Assembly (NCBI GenBank): GCA_964370635.1
Contig: CAYJJU010000007.1
Location: 1-64,000 of the forward strand
Direction: 5' to 3'
Source of the DNA: SIG603 sp964370635
GTDB taxonomy: Bacteria > Bacillota > Clostridia > Oscillospirales > Acutalibacteraceae
Length of the DNA stretch: 64,000 nt
The notes under the pieces are model-generated. The model made no database searches. It saw only the letters and a program-made list of their open reading frames with translations, and had not been told where the DNA came from. The translations under genes were made by a program, and so were the position numbers. Shown here piece after piece: positions 1 to 7,832 of this stretch (the first letter of the stretch is position 1; each line of letters opens with the position of its first letter).

Positions 1-137
1 TGAATTTTGCCCTAAAGGGGCAAAAGAGGAAAGTTTTGCGATAAAAAACTTTCCTCATCTCATCCCTATTGTAGTGCATTTTTTTGCAGTTACGGGTTTT
101 TCGACACGCTGAATGGAGGGCTTTTACGCCCTCCATT
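1..137 (-). repeat. Family A intergenic repeat, copy 1 (truncated by window edge)
   Basis: This is the end of a dispersed hairpin-rich repeat seen in full at 7386-7810, 43367-43660 and 51149-51470. From left to right it contains a GCCCT/AGGGGC hairpin, the AGGAAAGTTTT...AAAACTTTCCT hairpin (about 28-56), the terminal motif GACACGCTGAA (103-113) and a gene-specific palindrome AATGGAGGGC/GCCCTCCATT (112-137). Read on the minus strand, the palindrome lies just downstream of mazF and could act as its terminator. The rest of the copy lies outside the window. Confidence 0.8.
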
Positions 138-184
138 TTGTATTTATAAATTCTATAACTTCTCACTAACGAGCGACTATGTAG

Positions 185-529
185 TCACAGCCCAAAGCTT
201 ATGCCTATTGCCTCGTCTACCATAGTCATGCTTCCGTCGTCGAGTCTGCCCATTTTTTCCTTTAGTCTATGCTTATCTATAGTGCGTATCTGTTCAAGCA
301 AAACTATAGAATCCTTTTGAAGTCCTGTGCTGTTTGCGTCCAGTTTTATATGAGTCGGTAAGTTCGTTTTGCTTCTTTGGCTGGTTATAGCCGCCGCAAT
401 CACGGTGGGGCTGTATTTATTTCCCACATCGTTTTGTACTATAAGAACAGGGCGAACACCGCCTTGCTCTGAACCTATTACCGGACTTAAGTCTGCGTAG
501 TATATTTCTCCTCGTTTAATATTCACCAT
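185..529 (-). CDS. mazF: MazF/PemK-family endoribonuclease toxin (NdoA-like)
   Basis: A 114-residue protein starting MVNIKRGEIYYADLSPVIG. This matches the start of MazF/PemK toxins, where RGEIYYADL forms the first strands and the later GSEQGGVRPVLIVQND segment carries the conserved RPVLIVQN core. Family members cut mRNA at short specific sites and are normally held by MazE. The start at 529 is chosen because GGAG lies 7 nt upstream; a GTG two codons earlier has no usable spacing. It is the last gene of a run with nnrD and the membrane protein. The 121 bp between it and nnrD has no room for a MazE antitoxin and none is seen nearby, so it looks like an antitoxin-less, housekeeping-type MazF. 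Family assignment is firm; its activity is inferred. Confidence 0.92.
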   Translation of the reverse strand: MVNIKRGEIYYADLSPVIGSEQGGVRPVLIVQNDVGNKYSPTVIAAAITSQRSKTNLPTHIKLDANSTGLQKDSIVLLEQIRTIDKHRLKEKMGRLDDGSMTMVDEAIGISFGL

Positions 530-650
530 TTTCACGCTCCGTATATTTAATGCAATAGTATTTTTGCCATTTCCAAGCTAAAATAAACAGATTTTTTTAA
601 CTATTACATACTATATAAAAAACGCTTAATTTGTTACCGATAAAACTGCT

Positions 651-1517
651 TTAATTTACAAAATTCTCAAGTCTTAAAAAGATTTCAGGCAAAAAATCAA
701 TTATATCCGTCGCAATCATGCTTTGTTTTGATAGTTTTTCTGCAGCCTTGTCCCCTGCAAGACCATGAATATACGCCCCACAACAAAGCGAGTCAAAAAC
801 ACTCATTCCCTGAGCAATAAATGAAGAAATTATGCCTGAAAGCACATCTCCACTGCCTCCCTTTGCCATGCCACTGTTGCCCGTTGGATTTATAAACATC
901 TCTAAATTTTCGCCAACTATCACGGTGTTATGCCCCTTAAGCAGGGTATATACGCCGTGTTTTTTCGCAAATTCCAAGGCTATTTCTTCCCTGTTATCTT
1001 GTATTTCTGCTATACTTTTCCCCGTAAGTCGTGACATTTCACCGGGGTGAGGTGTTATGCACACCGGGCATAAAAAATCATTAAATTCATCTAAATTTTT
1101 ACATAAATAATTAAGCCCATCCGCATCAATTAAAATTGGCACTTTGCAGTGCTTAATGACTACAGGCATAAAAAAATTTGCAGAGAAAGAAAGTCCACAA
1201 CCTATCACACAGGCAGTGGCTTTACTAAGTGCGTCTGCAATTTTTTCTTCACTATCTTCTTTTTTATCTACGTCTATCACGGTAAAAACGGCCTCGGGCA
1301 GGGCTTGTGCAATTTGTGGATATATTTTTTTATCTACTACCATGTTTAAAAGTCCGACCCCGCTTCTCAGTGCCGCCCTTCCTGCCATTATTGCCGCCCC
1401 TATCATGCCGTATGAACCGCAAATCATCAAAAGTTTTCCAAAATCGCCTTTATTGCTGTCTTCCGGCCTTTTTACCAGTTTTTCTTTTATATAATTTTCG
1501 TCAAATAAAATACTCAT
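651..1517 (-). CDS. nnrD: ADP-dependent NAD(P)H-hydrate dehydratase
   Basis: A 288-residue ribokinase-fold repair enzyme that dehydrates S-NAD(P)HX back to NAD(P)H using ADP. Recognisable blocks are KGDFGKLLMICGSYGMIGA near residue 25, a DADGLN motif near 130, TPHPGEMSRLTG near 155, LLKGHNTVI near 190 and the nucleotide-binding GNSGMAKGGSGDVLSGII near 213-230, whose GSGD carries the likely catalytic Asp. Only the C-terminal dehydratase half of the bifunctional Nnr protein is present; no YjeF_N epimerase domain is fused or adjacent. Its start overlaps the stop of the upstream membrane protein by 4 bp (ATGA), implying translational coupling. In many Clostridia this gene stands next to alr and mazEF; alr is not here. 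Confidence 0.93.
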   Translation of the reverse strand: MSILFDENYIKEKLVKRPEDSNKGDFGKLLMICGSYGMIGAAIMAGRAALRSGVGLLNMVVDKKIYPQIAQALPEAVFTVIDVDKKEDSEEKIADALSKATACVIGCGLSFSANFFMPVVIKHCKVPILIDADGLNYLCKNLDEFNDFLCPVCITPHPGEMSRLTGKSIAEIQDNREEIALEFAKKHGVYTLLKGHNTVIVGENLEMFINPTGNSGMAKGGSGDVLSGIISSFIAQGMSVFDSLCCGAYIHGLAGDKAAEKLSKQSMIATDIIDFLPEIFLRLENFVN

Positions 1518-2053
1518 TTTCTATAAAACTCAAGTTGCGCAGACCTTGCCACATATGGTTTCATGACTTTTAAAAATTTCTCGTCAGGGTCAAAAACCAG
1601 CATAGTCATACCGTATTTTCTGCTGTTTGCAACTACATACACTCCGTCTTTTCCATCCTCATTTTCACAGGCGAAAAGAACTCTTTTAACATCTAAGTCT
1701 TTTTTATCCACATCATTATATTTGCCCATTTGCTCAATGGTCTTGCATTCAAATGACATTAGTCGTTTGCGGCTTTTTTTGTTTATAATTTTATCCACCG
1801 TCACGTCTCCGTTTGTGACAGCGTACTCAAATTCTATGTTTCTCATGCCTATAAGATAAAACAGTCCCACCACTGTGCCTGCAACTATCATGATAAGCGG
1901 GCCTATCTGGCCGACACTTGGCAAAAAGTAGAGTGCCGCTAAAATTATTACAAATGCCGCTAAAAAAATTGCTAAATAAAACATTTTATCCCTTATGCTT
2001 TTTTTCCTTACTACCATGTGCTCAACAAATACATCTTTATCAAAAATTGACAT
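1514..2053 (-). CDS. Membrane protein of unknown function (DUF6106-like)
   Basis: A 179-residue protein. Two hydrophobic segments at about residues 25-45 and 50-70 form a membrane hairpin, followed by a soluble domain of about 105 residues that begins IEFEYAVTNGDVTVDKI. The domain resembles a small beta-rich PH-like module, and the overall pattern resembles the DUF6106 family of Clostridia, recognised from memory only. A sigma-A-type promoter lies directly upstream (2095-2123) and the gene is coupled to nnrD by a 4-bp overlap. No catalytic motif is visible and I assign no function. Confidence 0.75.
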   Translation of the reverse strand: MSIFDKDVFVEHMVVRKKSIRDKMFYLAIFLAAFVIILAALYFLPSVGQIGPLIMIVAGTVVGLFYLIGMRNIEFEYAVTNGDVTVDKIINKKSRKRLMSFECKTIEQMGKYNDVDKKDLDVKRVLFACENEDGKDGVYVVANSRKYGMTMLVFDPDEKFLKVMKPYVARSAQLEFYRK

Positions 2054-2094
2054 CTTCTCACCTTTTCATCAGTTATATTTTCCATCTAACAAAT

Positions 2095-2123
2095 ATATTA
2101 GCATATTTGCATAAAAAGTTCAA
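2095..2123 (-). promoter_or_regulatory. Promoter of the DUF6106-nnrD-mazF operon
   Basis: Minus-strand -35 TTGAAC (2118-2123), 17-bp spacer and -10 TAATAT (2095-2100). It is divergent from the pheST leader promoter at 2166-2194, with about 40 bp between the two -35 boxes. Confidence 0.65.
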
Positions 2124-2165
2124 TATGTAAATATTAATTTTTTGTATCAGTTTAAAAAATTTTTC

Positions 2166-2194
2166 TTGAAATGAGGCGTAATATGTGCTAAAAT
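2166..2194 (+). promoter_or_regulatory. Promoter of the pheST T-box leader
   Basis: -35 TTGAAA (2166-2171), 17-bp spacer and -10 TAAAAT (2189-2194). Transcription would start near 2201, just before T-box stem I, giving a leader of about 265 nt. Confidence 0.7.
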
Positions 2195-2200
2195 TTATTA

Positions 2201-2432
2201 AACACAATGAAAAAGGAAAGTAAACTTGCTCTAAGCAAAAAGAGATGCTGCGCCCTAGGCTGAAAGCGTGGCTTTGTAAAGACTTTTTGAAGTTCCCTTT
2301 GGAGTGGCTGTGCCGAAATTAAAGTAAGTGCAGACGGCTAGTTTCGTTAAAGACTTTTAAAGGGCAATTTTTGCTGAATTTGGGTGGTACCACGAATTTT
2401 ACTTCGTCCCAATCATGGGCGAGGTTTTTTTA
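2201..2432 (+). promoter_or_regulatory. T-box leader riboswitch specific for tRNA-Phe
   Basis: The hallmark T-box TGGGTGGTACCACG is at 2381-2394, followed by a terminator stem (CGTCCC...GGGCG plus a T run, about 2405-2431) that the antiterminator would replace. Stem I closes with AAAGG (2212-2216) pairing with CCTTT (2296-2300). The codon immediately 5' of the pairing strand is TTC (2293-2295), and an AGTAA element lies on the opposite side of the loop, as expected for a specifier loop. UUC is a Phe codon, matching the downstream pheS and pheT. Uncharged tRNA-Phe is therefore predicted to switch transcription on. Confidence 0.93.
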
Positions 2433-2467
2433 TGCCCAAAATTAATATATGAAAGGTTGTTATACAG

Positions 2468-3496
2468 ATGCTAGAAAGAATTGAGCAAATTAAGGCAGAG
2501 CTTGAAAATGAATTAAATCTTGCAAAAGACAGCGACGCTTTAGAAAAAGTAAGAGTAAGTTTTTTAGGAAAAAAAGGACAGGTTACAGAACTTTTAAAGG
2601 CTTTGAAGGACTTAACTAATGAAGAGAAAAAGCAGTTTGGCCAAGTTATAAATATCCTTAAAAATGACGTGGACAAAAAAATAGCACAAAAACTTGAAGA
2701 AATTAAAAAATTAGAGGAAGAGGCGCTTATTAATTCTGCCGAGACTTATGACGTAAGCCTTCCTGTAAGCGAGAAGTCAGGTTCTTTTCACCCTGTAACT
2801 TTAATACAGCGTGAAATCGAGGAAATTTTCGCATCTATGGGCTTTACCATTGAAGAATTTAACGAAATAGTAGACGACTACAACTGTTTTGAGGCCTTAA
2901 ATATTCCAAAACATCACCCTGCAAGAGACATGCAGGACACCTATTATTTAAGCAACGGTCAGCTTTTAAAAACCCATACATCTGCCGCACAAAACAGCAT
3001 TATGAAAAAATACGGCGCTCCTCTAAGGGCAATTTTCCCCGGTCGCTGTTTTAGAAATGAAGCGACAGACGCAAGCCATGAGACTACATTCTTCCAAATG
3101 GAAGGCATGATGATAGACAAGGACGTTTCAATATCAAACCTTATCTATTTCATGAAAAAGATGCTGTCTGAAGTGTTTAAACAAGACGTAAATGTAAGGC
3201 TTCGCCCTGGATTTTTCCCCTTTGTTGAGCCGGGATTTGAGCTTGACATAAGCTGTCTTATCTGCGGCGGTAAGGGCTGTTCAACCTGCCATCACTCAGG
3301 TTGGGTAGAACTTTGCCCCTGCGGAATGATACATCCAAACGTGCTAACAGCCGGCGGAATTGACCCTGAAGAATACACAGGTTTTGCCTTTGGTCTAGGC
3401 CTTACAAGACTTGTAATGATGCGCTATGGCATTAAAGACATCAGGGACTTAAACAGCGGTAATTTAAAAGCGCTTGAACAGTTTGTTCACGAATAG
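2468..3496 (+). CDS. pheS: Phenylalanine--tRNA ligase alpha subunit
   Basis: A 342-residue catalytic subunit of the alpha2-beta2 enzyme that charges tRNA-Phe. It has an N-terminal coiled-coil arm (about residues 1-90, rich in Lys/Glu) that contacts tRNA, then the class II catalytic core. HPVTLIQREIEEIF precedes motif 1, LLKTHTSAAQ and FPGRCFRNEATDASHETTFFQMEG form motif 2 near 180-215, and FAFGLGLTRLVMMRYGI near 305-322 is motif 3. A Cys-rich loop (CLICGGKGCSTC near 260) is usual in this family. Length is normal. It lies behind the Phe T-box and 11 bp before pheT. Confidence 0.98.
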   Translation: MLERIEQIKAELENELNLAKDSDALEKVRVSFLGKKGQVTELLKALKDLTNEEKKQFGQVINILKNDVDKKIAQKLEEIKKLEEEALINSAETYDVSLPVSEKSGSFHPVTLIQREIEEIFASMGFTIEEFNEIVDDYNCFEALNIPKHHPARDMQDTYYLSNGQLLKTHTSAAQNSIMKKYGAPLRAIFPGRCFRNEATDASHETTFFQMEGMMIDKDVSISNLIYFMKKMLSEVFKQDVNVRLRPGFFPFVEPGFELDISCLICGGKGCSTCHHSGWVELCPCGMIHPNVLTAGGIDPEEYTGFAFGLGLTRLVMMRYGIKDIRDLNSGNLKALEQFVHE

Positions 3497-3507
3497 GAGG
3501 TAAAAAC

Positions 3508-5871
3508 ATGTTAATTTCAATGAATTGGATAGAGGATTTTGTCGACCTAAAAGGGCTTGATAAAGAGGAGCTTATAAGACGCTTCACCTTATCGACTGCC
3601 GAGGTTGAGGAAATAATATATAAGGGCAAAAATCTTAAAGATGTAGTAGTTGGTAAAATTCTGTCTGTAGAAAATCACCCAACATCAAAAAAACTGCATA
3701 TCTTAAAAGTCGACGGCGGTGACAAAGTATATGATGTAATTTGCGGTGCGCCAAATGTGCGTGAAGGTTTAGTTGTTCCCTTTGCAAAAGAAGGCGGACA
3801 AGTGGGCGATTTAAAAATAAACTGCGCTACTATTGCAGGTTTCGAGTCACATGGCATGTGCTGTTCAGAGGCAGAGCTTTCTATAAGCGATAACCACGCA
3901 GGGCTTATGGAGCTTGATGAAAATCTAGTAATCGGCACAAATATTTTAGACGTATTTGACATAGAAGACGTGGTGTTTGAAGTCGATAATAAATCTCTTA
4001 CTAACAGGCCTGACCTATGGGGTCACTATGGCATAGCACGTGAATTTGCCGCCCTTACAGGCAGAGAGCTTAAAGCTGTGCCTAAAGAGGATTTGTCAAA
4101 ATATAACGACCTCTCCCCTGTGGAAATTAAAATAACAGACACTGATAACTGCTTTAGATACAGCGGTTTAACCCTTGAGAACGTCACAAAAAAGCTAAGC
4201 CCTGTCAACATGAGAATTAGACTTTTCTACTGTGGCACACGTGGAATTAATTTACTCGCCGACCTTACAAACTACCTCATGCTAGAGCTAGGCCAGCCTA
4301 TGCATGCTTTTGATAACAGAAAAGTCACAAAAATTGATGTCAAGCGTTTTGATTCAGCATTTAAATTTAAAACACTCGATGATATAGAGCGTGAAATTGA
4401 TGAAAACACTCTTATGATTTGTAACGAAGACGGCCCTGTGGCAATTGCCGGCATCATGGGCGGTTTAAACTCTGAGATAGTTGACGACACAAGCAGTCTA
4501 CTTTTAGAGTCTGCAAACTTTGATGCAATATGTGTAAGAAAAAGCTCTACAAGAATGGGACTAAGAACAGACGCAAGCATGCGCTATGAAAAAACCTTAG
4601 ACCCTGAAATCACCTTACTTGCAATAGAGCGCTTTGTAAAACTGCTGTCGGAGATAGACTGTGACATAAAAATCACCTCTTCTCTTACAGATGTATACGC
4701 AAAAACCTATCCCGAAATTAAACTTGATTTCACTAAAGCCTATGTGGACAGATACACCGGCATAGAGATTGAAAATGCAAAGATTTTAAGCACACTTAAC
4801 AGCTTAGGATTTAATGCTAAAGAAAGTGGCGATGTGTTCAGCGTGACCGTTCCATCTTGGAGGGCGACAAAGGACGTCACAATCAAGGCGGACATTATTG
4901 AAGAGATAACAAGAATTTATGGCTATGACAACTTTGAAATTAAGACTTCAAAAAGCCCACTTTACCCTGTTTTAGCCTCTAGCACAAGACTTTGCGACAA
5001 TTTTACAAAGGATATTTTGGTAAACTCTTATAAACTTCATGAGCTTCATTCATATCTCTGGTGCGATAGTAAAAAGTATAAGGACTTAGGCATAGAGCTA
5101 GTCGACAATGTACACCTTGTCAATGCAATAAATCCCGACTGCACAGTGATTAGACAGTCCATGATACCTACCCTGCTTTCATTCGTAAATGAAAATAAAA
5201 ATTTCGGCAGCGATTTTGGCATTTTTGAAATAGGTAGAGTAGTAGAGGGTATAAGCAAAAACGGCGATTGCAACGAGAGAAAAAAACTTGGAATAGTTTT
5301 ATACAGCAAAACCTTAGGCGAAAAAGATTTGTATTTTAAACTTAGGGACATAATTTACAGCCTTATAACAAAAATCAAACACATCACGCCTAAATTTGAA
5401 ATTTGTGAAGCCACTCAAACGTTTGCGCATCCAAAAAACACGGCTAAAATTTCTGTAGACGGCATAAATTTGGGCGCTATGAACACCTTACATCCTGCAG
5501 TTTCAAAGAACATTGATAAAAAGGCAGCCATAGTAAGCGCCGAAATAGACATGCACTCTCTAGCAGAAATTAACACCAAAACCCTAAGCTATGACGAGCC
5601 GTCAAAATTCCCCGGAATAGAAATTGATTTATCGCTAACCCTTAATAACTCCACAACTTATGACGAACTCACTTTTGCTTGGGCAGACGTTACAGAGCTA
5701 CTTAAAAAGGTAAGCTTCATAGATTCATATGAAACAGACGGACAAAAGAGCGTTACTTTAAGATTTTTATTCTCATCAAAAGAAAAAACTCTGTCAAAGG
5801 CAGAGCTTCAAGTAAATATTGATAAAATTTTAGAAAATTTACTCTCAAAAGGAATTAAACTGAGGACTTAA
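3508..5871 (+). CDS. pheT: Phenylalanine--tRNA ligase beta subunit
   Basis: A 787-residue beta subunit, normal length, that binds tRNA-Phe and edits misacylated Tyr-tRNA. In order it shows an EMAP/OB-type tRNA-binding domain (about 40-150, with VVGKILSVENHPTSKKLHILKV), a B3/B4 editing domain (about 205-370), a B5 domain (about 400-470), the catalytic-like core, and a C-terminal ferredoxin-fold anticodon-binding domain (about 690-787, starting SKFPGIEIDLSLTL). A strong AGGAGG ribosome site precedes the ATG. It is co-transcribed with pheS under the T-box and followed 19 bp later by uxaC. Confidence 0.98.
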   Translation: MLISMNWIEDFVDLKGLDKEELIRRFTLSTAEVEEIIYKGKNLKDVVVGKILSVENHPTSKKLHILKVDGGDKVYDVICGAPNVREGLVVPFAKEGGQVGDLKINCATIAGFESHGMCCSEAELSISDNHAGLMELDENLVIGTNILDVFDIEDVVFEVDNKSLTNRPDLWGHYGIAREFAALTGRELKAVPKEDLSKYNDLSPVEIKITDTDNCFRYSGLTLENVTKKLSPVNMRIRLFYCGTRGINLLADLTNYLMLELGQPMHAFDNRKVTKIDVKRFDSAFKFKTLDDIEREIDENTLMICNEDGPVAIAGIMGGLNSEIVDDTSSLLLESANFDAICVRKSSTRMGLRTDASMRYEKTLDPEITLLAIERFVKLLSEIDCDIKITSSLTDVYAKTYPEIKLDFTKAYVDRYTGIEIENAKILSTLNSLGFNAKESGDVFSVTVPSWRATKDVTIKADIIEEITRIYGYDNFEIKTSKSPLYPVLASSTRLCDNFTKDILVNSYKLHELHSYLWCDSKKYKDLGIELVDNVHLVNAINPDCTVIRQSMIPTLLSFVNENKNFGSDFGIFEIGRVVEGISKNGDCNERKKLGIVLYSKTLGEKDLYFKLRDIIYSLITKIKHITPKFEICEATQTFAHPKNTAKISVDGINLGAMNTLHPAVSKNIDKKAAIVSAEIDMHSLAEINTKTLSYDEPSKFPGIEIDLSLTLNNSTTYDELTFAWADVTELLKKVSFIDSYETDGQKSVTLRFLFSSKEKTLSKAELQVNIDKILENLLSKGIKLRT

Positions 5872-5890
5872 TAAAATTGGAGGCAGGACT

Positions 5891-7300
5891 ATGAAAAAGT
5901 TTTTATGCAAAGATTTTTTACTTCAAAACGAAACGGCAAAATCTCTTTATCACGACTATGCCAAAAAAATGCCTGTAATAGACTACCACTGTCACATAAA
6001 TCCAAAAGAGATTTATGAGGATAAAAACATCGAAAACATCACCGTCGCTTGGCTTTATGGCGACCACTATAAGTGGCGCCTAATGCGTGCAAACGCCGTA
6101 AAAGAGGAGTTTGTGACGGGCAGTGGCGATGACAAGGAAAAATTTATGCACTGGGCATACACCCTGCAAACTGCGATAGGCAATCCGCTTTACCACTGGA
6201 GTCATATGGAGCTTAAAGAGTATTTTGGTTTTGACTCATATCTCAGTGAAAAAAACGCAGAGGAAGTTTGGGATTTGTGTAATGAAAAACTCAAATCCCC
6301 CGACATGACGGTCAGAAACATAATAAGACAGTCAAATATTAAGCTAATTTGCACCACAGACGACCCGGCAGACAGCCTAGAGTGGCACGAAAAACTTAAG
6401 GCCGACACAAGTTTTGATGTAGAAGTACTGCCTGCATGGCGACCCGATAATGCAATGCACATAGAAAAGCCTGCATTTTTGCCTTATATTAAAACCTTGT
6501 CAGATGCCGTAAACTTCGACATAGAAAATTACGAAACCTTAATCAAAGCCCTGATTATAAGGCTTGATTATTTTGAGGAGCATGGCTGTACCATATCAGA
6601 CCACGGACCCGACTATATTTATTTTGCACCTTGCAGTGATGAAAAGGCGGCAGAAATCTTTAAAAAGGCGCTAAATGGCGACAATTTAAGTGATTTTGAG
6701 CTTGAGCAGTACAAAACTAATTTCCTATTAAAAATGACTGCACAGTATCATAAAAGAAAATGGGTAATGCAGCTTCACTATAACTGCATTAGAAACAGCA
6801 GCGAAACACAGTTTAATGCCTTAGGAAGAGACACGGGCTATGACTGCATGAATAATTTTGGCCCTGCCCAAAAGCTTGCAAGTTTCTTAAGCCTTGCAGA
6901 AAAAGAGTGCGGACTGCCAAAAACCGTAGTCTACTCACTAAACGCAAACGATAACGAGGTGATAGACTCCGTTTTAGGAAGCTTTCAAACGGCCGAATTT
7001 AAGGGAAAAATGCAACACGGCAGTGCTTGGTGGTTTAACGACCACAAAGACGGCGTGACAGCCCAGCTGAAATCCTTTGCAAATTCGGGACTGCTTTCTA
7101 CATTTATAGGAATGCTCACCGACTCACGAAGCTTTTTATCCTACACAAGACACGAGTATTTTAGACGTATACTCTGCAGTTTCTTAGGAGAGCTTGTAGA
7201 AAACGGCGAATTCCCTTGCGATTTTGACATTTTAGGGAAAATAGTAAGTGATATTTGCTACAACAACGCAGTAGAATATTTCGGATTTTTCAAATCATAA
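5891..7300 (+). CDS. uxaC: Glucuronate (uronate) isomerase
   Basis: A 469-residue amidohydrolase-superfamily enzyme that interconverts D-glucuronate and D-fructuronate (or galacturonate and tagaturonate), the first step of hexuronate breakdown in the cytoplasm. DYHCHINPKEIYED near residues 31-44 is the metal-binding HxH signature. CTTDDPADSLEWHEKL near 155 and LTDSRSFLSYTRHEYFRRILC near 410-430 are typical UxaC blocks. Length is normal. It starts 19 bp after pheT with a good GGAGG site and no promoter or terminator between them, so it seems to ride on the Phe T-box transcript. No other uronate gene is nearby. Confidence 0.96.
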   Translation: MKKFLCKDFLLQNETAKSLYHDYAKKMPVIDYHCHINPKEIYEDKNIENITVAWLYGDHYKWRLMRANAVKEEFVTGSGDDKEKFMHWAYTLQTAIGNPLYHWSHMELKEYFGFDSYLSEKNAEEVWDLCNEKLKSPDMTVRNIIRQSNIKLICTTDDPADSLEWHEKLKADTSFDVEVLPAWRPDNAMHIEKPAFLPYIKTLSDAVNFDIENYETLIKALIIRLDYFEEHGCTISDHGPDYIYFAPCSDEKAAEIFKKALNGDNLSDFELEQYKTNFLLKMTAQYHKRKWVMQLHYNCIRNSSETQFNALGRDTGYDCMNNFGPAQKLASFLSLAEKECGLPKTVVYSLNANDNEVIDSVLGSFQTAEFKGKMQHGSAWWFNDHKDGVTAQLKSFANSGLLSTFIGMLTDSRSFLSYTRHEYFRRILCSFLGELVENGEFPCDFDILGKIVSDICYNNAVEYFGFFKS

Positions 7301-7323
7301 AAAGTGATTAGTAGACTATGATT

Positions 7324-7380
7324 GAAAATGCAAAGCATTTTCCACCACAACTCTTCACTCTTCACTTTTCACTCTTCACT
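7324..7380 (+). repeat. Family C repeat: palindromic head plus CTCTTCA heptamer tail
   Basis: A palindrome GAAAATGC/GCATTTTC (7324-7342) is followed by a constant tail beginning CACCACAACT and continuing as heptamers of the type CTCTTCA. From CACCACAACT on, the tail is identical for about 38 bp to 21751-21788, where the palindromic head has a different sequence. The architecture is a variable palindrome followed by a fixed tail. It lies just downstream of uxaC. Confidence 0.8.
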
Positions 7381-7475
7381 TAAAAAAACGGCCGAAAGGC
7401 CGTTTCAGCGTGTCAAAAAAGTCCTACTTTTTTGCGCACGCTGTCGGACTGTCCAAAAATCTGCAAGACAAGGAA

Positions 7476-7535
7476 CAAATACTTGCAAATGACCGAGTAA
7501 TACGAGGGTATATGAGGGAAATTTGCAAGTGTTTG
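7476..7535. other. Long-stem structured segment within repeat copy 2
   Basis: CAAATACTTGCAAAT (7476-7490) pairs with ATTTGCAAGTGTTTG (7521-7535) over 15 positions with one G-T pair. The 30-nt loop contains GACCGAG and ACGAGG. This stem is not in the other family A copies in the window. It may be a small structured RNA or a DNA structure; no function is assigned. Confidence 0.5.
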
Positions 7536-7548
7536 TGACGTAGGAAGC

Positions 7549-7579
7549 AAAAAAATGAGCCAAGCTGGCTCATTTTTTT
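7549..7579. terminator. Bidirectional terminator-like hairpin
   Basis: An A-run, then ATGAGCC / GGCTCAT (7555-7573) around a 5-nt loop, then a T-run. It lies in the convergent gap between uxaC and tsaD and would work in either direction. Confidence 0.65.
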
Positions 7580-7605
7580 GCGTTTGCGGATTTTTCGACA
7601 GTCTG

Positions 7606-7810
7606 AAACGGCCGAAAGGCCGTTTTAGCGTGTGAAAAAAGTCCTACAAAAAAGACGAGATAAGGAAAGTTTTTTATCGCAAAACTTTCCTCTTTTGCCC
7701 TTTTAGGGCAAAATTCACCTTTAAAATGCTCTTCTAAGGATAAGATTTCGTTTTCTGCGGAAAACGCCTTAGGGCTCAGCCCTAAGAACCCGAAATTTTT
7801 TGAAAAAAAT
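7606..7810 (+). repeat. Family A repeat, copy 2, second unit (hairpin body)
   Basis: Begins with the second copy of AAACGGCCGAAAGGCCGTTT (7606-7625) and TTTAGCGTGTG, then the family body. The body has four hairpins: AGGAAAGTTTT/AAAACTTTCCT, GCCCT/AGGGC, CGTTTTC/GAAAACG and CTTAGGGC/GCCCTAAG. It ends in the tail AAATTTTTTGAAAAAAATTT and TAGTAAAACTTTTA, which reaches the 3' end of tsaD. No gene is seen. Confidence 0.85.
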
Positions 7811-7832
7811 TTAGTAAAACTTTTATACTTTT

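Larger units (their letters stand above)
7386..7607 (+). repeat. Family A repeat, copy 2, first unit
   Basis: Starts with the palindrome AAACGGCCGAAAGGCCGTTT (7386-7405) running into TTCAGCGTGTC (7404-7414), and ends with GACAGTCTGAA (7597-7607), an imperfect inverted copy of that motif. The same 20-bp palindrome follows immediately (7606-7625), exactly 220 bp from the first. Inside are a hairpin AGCGTG...CACGCT with an AAAAAAGT/ACTTTTTT core, a long-range stem (7476-7535) and a terminator-like hairpin (7549-7579). No gene is seen. Confidence 0.8.
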
